NCBI GenBank assembly: GCA_958427355.1
Contig: CAUACA010000028.1
Location: forward strand, 1 to 25,090
Origin: an uncultured Collinsella sp.
GTDB lineage: Bacteria > Actinomycetota > Coriobacteriia > Coriobacteriales > Coriobacteriaceae
Reading direction: 5' to 3'
Length of the DNA: 25,090 bases
Shown here piece after piece: positions 21,564 to 25,090 of this stretch. Below the pieces are notes generated by a model. That model saw only the letters and a list, made by a program, of their open reading frames with translations, was not told where the DNA came from and made no database searches. How positions within the stretch are numbered: the first letter of the stretch is position 1; every line of letters starts with the position of its first letter. A program made the position numbers and the translations under genes.

Positions 21564-21569
21564 ATTCTA
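21564..21569 (-). promoter_or_regulatory. Candidate -10 element of the small peptide gene
   Basis: Leftward TAGAAT at 21569-21564 would give a leader of about 58 bases. A weak -35, TTCGTA, lies 18 bases upstream. The -10 hexamer is identical to that of the antisense RNA promoter at 21302. Confidence 0.4.
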
Positions 21570-21615
21570 TCAAAGTACTGCTATAAATACGAATATATGT
21601 TCGATAATAACAGTG

Positions 21616-21665
21616 ACATGATTCTCTCAAAGTGTGGCTTTACGCAAGGATGCCGGAAAGCCGTG
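21616..21665 (+). pseudogene. Relic of the 3' end of a DUF234-type ATPase gene
   Basis: The frame starting at 21619 reads ILSKCGFTQGCRKA, clearly like IFSKRGFTQGCQDA near the C-terminus of the intact ATPase. The DNA shares an exact 19-bp run with 20798-20816 (here 21634-21652), beginning GTGGCTTTACG. Similarity fades on both sides, and no other part of such a gene is present. It marks a lost paralogue or a rearrangement scar. Confidence 0.65.
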
Positions 21666-21757
21666 CTGTGCGATTTCATGTCCGCACGGGTTCCTATCCT
21701 TACGGCAATGTAGCCGCCTATGTAACGAGCGGCAGTTGACGGAGAAAGGCCCTGACC

Positions 21758-22492
21758 GTGCCAGACAAAAAGACGCCGGATATTTCGGCCATCGATACGA
21801 CGAACTTTGCGCGCCAGATCGTGATCGACTTTGAGTTTGCGCCGGTGCCAAAGCAGCGCCAGCGCCGCGGACTACGTAACGAGACTATCGAGGTCGGCGC
21901 TGTTAAGCTCGATTACCACGGCAACGTGATGGGCGAGTTCTCGCAGTTTGTGCAGACAGAATTTACCGAAGGCGTTGCGTTCCCCGTCCGCGAGCTCACA
22001 GGGATATCGGCTGTGGACACCGCGATGGCCGATCCGCTCTACGTGGTGATCAAAAGGCTCAGCGATTGGATCGGTCGCTACTCCGCCCAGATAGTTTGCT
22101 GGAGCGGAGCGGATCGTCGACAGCTTTTGACCGAGTGCCAGGCAAAGCACATCGACCTTGCCGCATTTCCTACGGACTGGGCCGACCTGCAGGCGTTTTA
22201 CACCTCGATCATGGACGTGGGCAGCCATGGGCGCGTCTCTTTGAGTGACGCGGCGACGTGGTTTGGCATCGAGTTCGACGAGTCGACGGGCCACGCCCAC
22301 AGCGCCCTAGCCGATGCGCGCGTAACCGCCAAGCTGCTCAAGCAGATGATGGAGGGGGACTATCACGTGAGTCCGCGCGCCCAAGAAGTCCGCCAACGGT
22401 GGGGGATGGGCGAGCGAGCCCAGACGCGCCTTTCCAGCAAGTGCCCCGAGCTGGGTGGCCTGCTGCTGAAGCTGAAGGCGGAGGGGAGGTAG
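21758..22492 (+). CDS. DEDDh-type 3'-5' exonuclease domain protein
   Basis: This 244-residue protein has an RNase H-like exonuclease fold, as in the DnaQ/KapD type. The Exo I motif is VIDFEF with Asp24 and Glu26. Asp119 lies in VCWSGADRR, and HSALADA provides His181 and Asp186 of the Exo III motif. These are the four acidic residues plus His expected of an active DEDDh enzyme. Substrates may be DNA or RNA ends. The start is GTG at 21758, with AAAGG eight bases upstream. About 35 basic residues follow the core at the C-terminus. The gene is alone in its direction, in an accessory region. Confidence 0.85.
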   Translation: MPDKKTPDISAIDTTNFARQIVIDFEFAPVPKQRQRRGLRNETIEVGAVKLDYHGNVMGEFSQFVQTEFTEGVAFPVRELTGISAVDTAMADPLYVVIKRLSDWIGRYSAQIVCWSGADRRQLLTECQAKHIDLAAFPTDWADLQAFYTSIMDVGSHGRVSLSDAATWFGIEFDESTGHAHSALADARVTAKLLKQMMEGDYHVSPRAQEVRQRWGMGERAQTRLSSKCPELGGLLLKLKAEGR

Positions 22493-22855
22493 GCAGGGCT
22501 CCGGAATGAACTCTGACTCAAGTTATCGGGCCCAAATTCTTTTTGTACGCCATTTTCATGGGCTGAATAGTGCCGAGATTCAATCGCCGAAGGCGCTGTT
22601 AGTGGGCTTGCGGGGCCAGTTATCTTATTTGCCCGCCATTTTCATGCTGCCCTACCTGTAGGCTTAATTAGCTTTGGCCCCTCTCCGTCATCAAGATGGA
22701 CTTAACCCTGGTGTCAGGTATGGACACCGCTCTCGTTTGTTTGACCTTCGCCGCGCGCTCTGCCGCCACGAGAGCCGATGCGTTCTCCCGCCTTCTGACC
22801 TCGACGGCGGTGGGATAATAACCGCAACTGCATCCGTCCCATTAGGAGCTGCCTC
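22493..22855. other. 363-bp gap with a 13-bp direct repeat and a weak promoter
   Basis: CGCCATTTTCATG occurs at 22548-22560 and 22634-22646, and AGTTATC precedes each (22521 and 22618). GATAAT at 22815-22820 with TTCTGA 16 bases upstream is a weak promoter candidate for the next gene. I see no gene in this stretch. Confidence 0.45.
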
Positions 22856-24166
22856 ATGTCTTTCCTAGACCGCCTCTTCGGTACCGAAGAGGCCGATGAA
22901 TCCGCCAATGACGTTGCCGCTATCGCGCTCGCACAGGAGCAAGCTCTCTCGAGGATAGCCGAAAATGAGTTGGCGGCTCTCAAGGATTCTGCAGTGAGGA
23001 CCGTTAGGCTTCCTGTAGGAAGCAAGGCAGCTATCGCGGCAGATGCTCTCATACCGTTTGGCGCCAACGTCGCACAGGGCGTTAACGAGATCGGCATGGC
23101 GATGGTCAGGTTCCCAGAGGGCGTGGGCTGGGCGGACCTCTGTTCACGCAAGGCACCCGAATGGGATGGTTATAAGCTCCTTTCCAGTTTTGGCAGTGAC
23201 GGTAAGTTCAACGAGATGGCTGGTATCAAGCAGGCTGGTCTTCAACCCGCTGCGGTGGCAAACCTTGCGCTTCAGGGTGCCGCGGTGGCGGTGGGCATGG
23301 CGTATATGAACCAGATAAACGAGAAACTTGACGGTCTTCAGTCCGGCATCGAGGCGATTCAACGAGATATGCAGCGCGAGCGCGATGCCGAGCTCAAAGC
23401 GGCATATGACGCCCTTGATCGCCTTACTCTCAAGTGCCAGGAGTACGGCGCCAGCGCCGAGAAGCGTCAAGTCGCGCTGCAGATTATTGAGGACGCACAG
23501 CATGAGGCAAACAAGGCGTGGAACTATGAACTCGAGTGCATGAAGGACTTTTCAGCCGAGGTGCGGGCAAGGAAGCGCCTCTCGGCGGAAAAGATAGCCG
23601 AGGAGGCGGAGAAGCTCTCCGCGATGGAAACGCGAGCCGCCGTGGCATTCCAGCTTTTCGTTATGGCTCAGCAGATAGGCATGCGTTTCGAGGGCGACTA
23701 CACGAGGCAGAGAATTGAAACCGACAGGCAGATAACAAGACGGATGGCGGACGGGTTTTCTTCCGTTCGAGGGGAAGCGAGGCTCGCTCTTTCGGAGAAA
23801 ATCTCCAAAGTGGGAGGAAAACCGCTCGCTATCGCTGAGCGCTCGGAAGACGACCGTGAGGTCGAGAATGTTGTCCTGGGGCTGCTCCGCGAAGCGGGAA
23901 AAAACGTGAACCGCCTCAACCCGATGCGCATGCGCGCTAAGGCGAAGGCGGACATCTCTGAGAAGCGCGCAAAGCTGCAGGATGTGGTCTCAAACGAAAA
24001 CGTTGTCCGAGAAATTGCCGATCAAAATGAGGAGGAGCTTGAAACGATAAACTTCGCCTTCAATGAGGCTGACACGATTGTCATCGGACCCGACAACGTC
24101 ACAATTTTCAAGGTGGTAGAGGAGAATGCCGAGACGGGCGATGGTTCTGAGGAAGTGATTGTGTAG
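22856..24166 (+). CDS. Coiled-coil protein of unknown function with a central hydrophobic segment
   Basis: I do not recognise this 436-residue protein. Residues 1-130 are mixed and Ala-rich. A hydrophobic Ala-rich stretch (about 132-151, NLALQGAAVAVGMAYM) could be a membrane segment or a buried helix. Heptad-like charged helices follow at about 154-190 and 205-265, then a basic region. The C-terminus (390-436) is acidic, with an NVTIFKVVEE strand. TTAGGAG is seven bases before the ATG. It converges with the GmrSD-like gene 29 bases further on. Its place beside restriction and nuclease genes suggests a defence or stress role, but nothing in the sequence proves it. Confidence 0.75.
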   Translation: MSFLDRLFGTEEADESANDVAAIALAQEQALSRIAENELAALKDSAVRTVRLPVGSKAAIAADALIPFGANVAQGVNEIGMAMVRFPEGVGWADLCSRKAPEWDGYKLLSSFGSDGKFNEMAGIKQAGLQPAAVANLALQGAAVAVGMAYMNQINEKLDGLQSGIEAIQRDMQRERDAELKAAYDALDRLTLKCQEYGASAEKRQVALQIIEDAQHEANKAWNYELECMKDFSAEVRARKRLSAEKIAEEAEKLSAMETRAAVAFQLFVMAQQIGMRFEGDYTRQRIETDRQITRRMADGFSSVRGEARLALSEKISKVGGKPLAIAERSEDDREVENVVLGLLREAGKNVNRLNPMRMRAKAKADISEKRAKLQDVVSNENVVREIADQNEEELETINFAFNEADTIVIGPDNVTIFKVVEENAETGDGSEEVIV

Positions 24167-24195
24167 ATATCTTCGAGATGGGGCGCATGTAGGGC

Positions 24196-25090
24196 TTAGC
24201 GCCAGACCTCCAACGCCTTGTCCGCAAGCCATTCTGCGCGTTCGGCGATGTCACCCTCGTCCCAAGACTTCTTCTCCAAGGCGTCGGCCATGGTCGCAAG
24301 GCCGGCGGCGCAGAGGGCCAAGCCGTCCTTGTATCCCTTTCCCTGCTTCTTGGTGGTCCAATCGGCATCGCGGATGGAGGCGTTGAGCGAATGCGTGATG
24401 ATGGCGAGGTTGCCGAGCGTGAGGAGCTTCCGGTCCCTTCGCGTTGCGGCTTCGTCGTCGAGGGTTCCCCATTTGTTTCGCCACTTCTTGGGCATCATGT
24501 GCTCGAGGGTGTACTGGTTGAATCCGAGCAGGGCTGTGCTGCTCATGCCCGGGCGTATGGCGCTTTCCAGCAGATAAAGGACGCCTTTGGACTGAAGGTT
24601 GTACAGGCACGATTCCTTGAACGCCCTTCGAACCTCGGCATCGCCGGGCATGTACGTCGTCGCCTCGTCATTGGCTTCGAGAGCCTTCCTCAGCGCCTTC
24701 GCGTCCTTCACCTCGTTCAGGATCAGCGAGGTGAACAGCCTGTTGTAGTTCTTCGTGGTCGCTTGAACCAGCATTCGGCGGACGATGTAGCTCTCGAGCA
24801 GGGCGTAGACCTCGGATTCCTCGCTAGAAGACTTCGCGTTCTTGCGAACGTAGAGCACATATGGGATGAGCGTAGAGTTCTTAAGGCCGAATATCAGCAC
24901 GTTCAGGCGCTCGACGCCGGGGGCGGAGGGGATGTCCGCGTCGCAGCAACTTGGGTTGAACGTGGACTCGAACACCTTGGCATACGCCTTCATGCTGCTG
25001 AGGATCTCGTCCTTGTCTCCGTTGTAGTACCTGCTGATGAAGTCCTTGTAGGACTGGAAGAGGTTGGACGTGCGCGAATAGAAGAGCTTG
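24196..25090 (-). CDS. C-terminal part of a GmrSD-like (DUF262/DUF1524) restriction protein, cut by the window edge
   Basis: About 297 residues are visible, and the frame is still open at the right edge (KLFYSRTSNLFQSYKDF...). An internal ATG at 24993 is therefore not the start. The DUF1524 His-Me-type nuclease motif is YTLEHMMPKKWRNKWG, an HxxP match. It is followed by the usual LGNLAIITHSLNASIRDADW. GmrSD proteins are modification-dependent (type IV) restriction enzymes whose DUF262 half binds NTP and whose DUF1524 half cuts DNA, often targeting glucosylated phage DNA. Only the nuclease half and the linking helices are seen here. A weak GGCGC/GCGCC hairpin (24182-24203) covers its stop. Confidence 0.82.
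   Translation of the reverse strand, partial: KLFYSRTSNLFQSYKDFISRYYNGDKDEILSSMKAYAKVFESTFNPSCCDADIPSAPGVERLNVLIFGLKNSTLIPYVLYVRKNAKSSSEESEVYALLESYIVRRMLVQATTKNYNRLFTSLILNEVKDAKALRKALEANDEATTYMPGDAEVRRAFKESCLYNLQSKGVLYLLESAIRPGMSSTALLGFNQYTLEHMMPKKWRNKWGTLDDEAATRRDRKLLTLGNLAIITHSLNASIRDADWTTKKQGKGYKDGLALCAAGLATMADALEKKSWDEGDIAERAEWLADKALEVWR

Overview
The window looks like a chromosome segment of a high-GC anaerobic gut actinobacterium of the Collinsella type (class Coriobacteriia). This is an inference from GC-rich codon use, the anaerobic purine-catabolism cluster, the style of the paralogous accessory genes and the intergenic repeats. No rRNA or tRNA gene is visible to confirm it.

Left part (1-7330), housekeeping and regulation. 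The 3' end of an unidentified gene is followed by a two-gene operon: a Gfo/Idh/MocA oxidoreductase and a DeoR-family regulator. A spacer then carries a 40-bp-period array of alternating inverted repeats. Next comes a leftward pair, a U32 peptidase-family protein and an RluA-type pseudouridine synthase. ridA reads rightward, and a leftward YheO-type PAS/HTH regulator faces the purine cluster.

Middle part (7565-17157), a rightward purine cluster: NCS2 xanthine/uracil-type permease, SsnA-type aminohydrolase, YgfK-type flavin/Fe-S oxidoreductase, a four-cluster ferredoxin, and a fused [2Fe-2S]/molybdopterin xanthine dehydrogenase resembling the selenium-dependent family. It matches the logic of the E. 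coli ygfK-ssnA-xdhD region. The permease would bring purines in, the hydroxylase and aminohydrolase would oxidise or deaminate them, and electrons would leave through the ferredoxin and YgfK. No separate FAD subunit is present. Structured hairpins occupy the larger intercistronic gaps, and a strong terminator closes the cluster.

Right part (17160-25090), an accessory region. Three arrays of a second alternating inverted repeat (62-bp period, 18 full hairpin units) alternate with cargo genes: a leftward AbiEi/PD-(D/E)xK-like protein, and an AAA ATPase with a DUF234-type nuclease end behind a 56-bp near-perfect palindrome. Beyond the third array is a compact candidate type I toxin-antitoxin locus: a 41-residue hydrophobic-basic peptide overlapped at its 3' end by a convergent RNA with its own promoter and terminator. 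After that come a relic of an ATPase 3' end, a DEDDh exonuclease, a coiled-coil protein of unknown function, and the C-terminal part of a GmrSD-like (DUF1524) restriction protein cut by the window edge.

The most notable items are the two families of strictly periodic alternating inverted-repeat arrays and the toxin/antisense locus.
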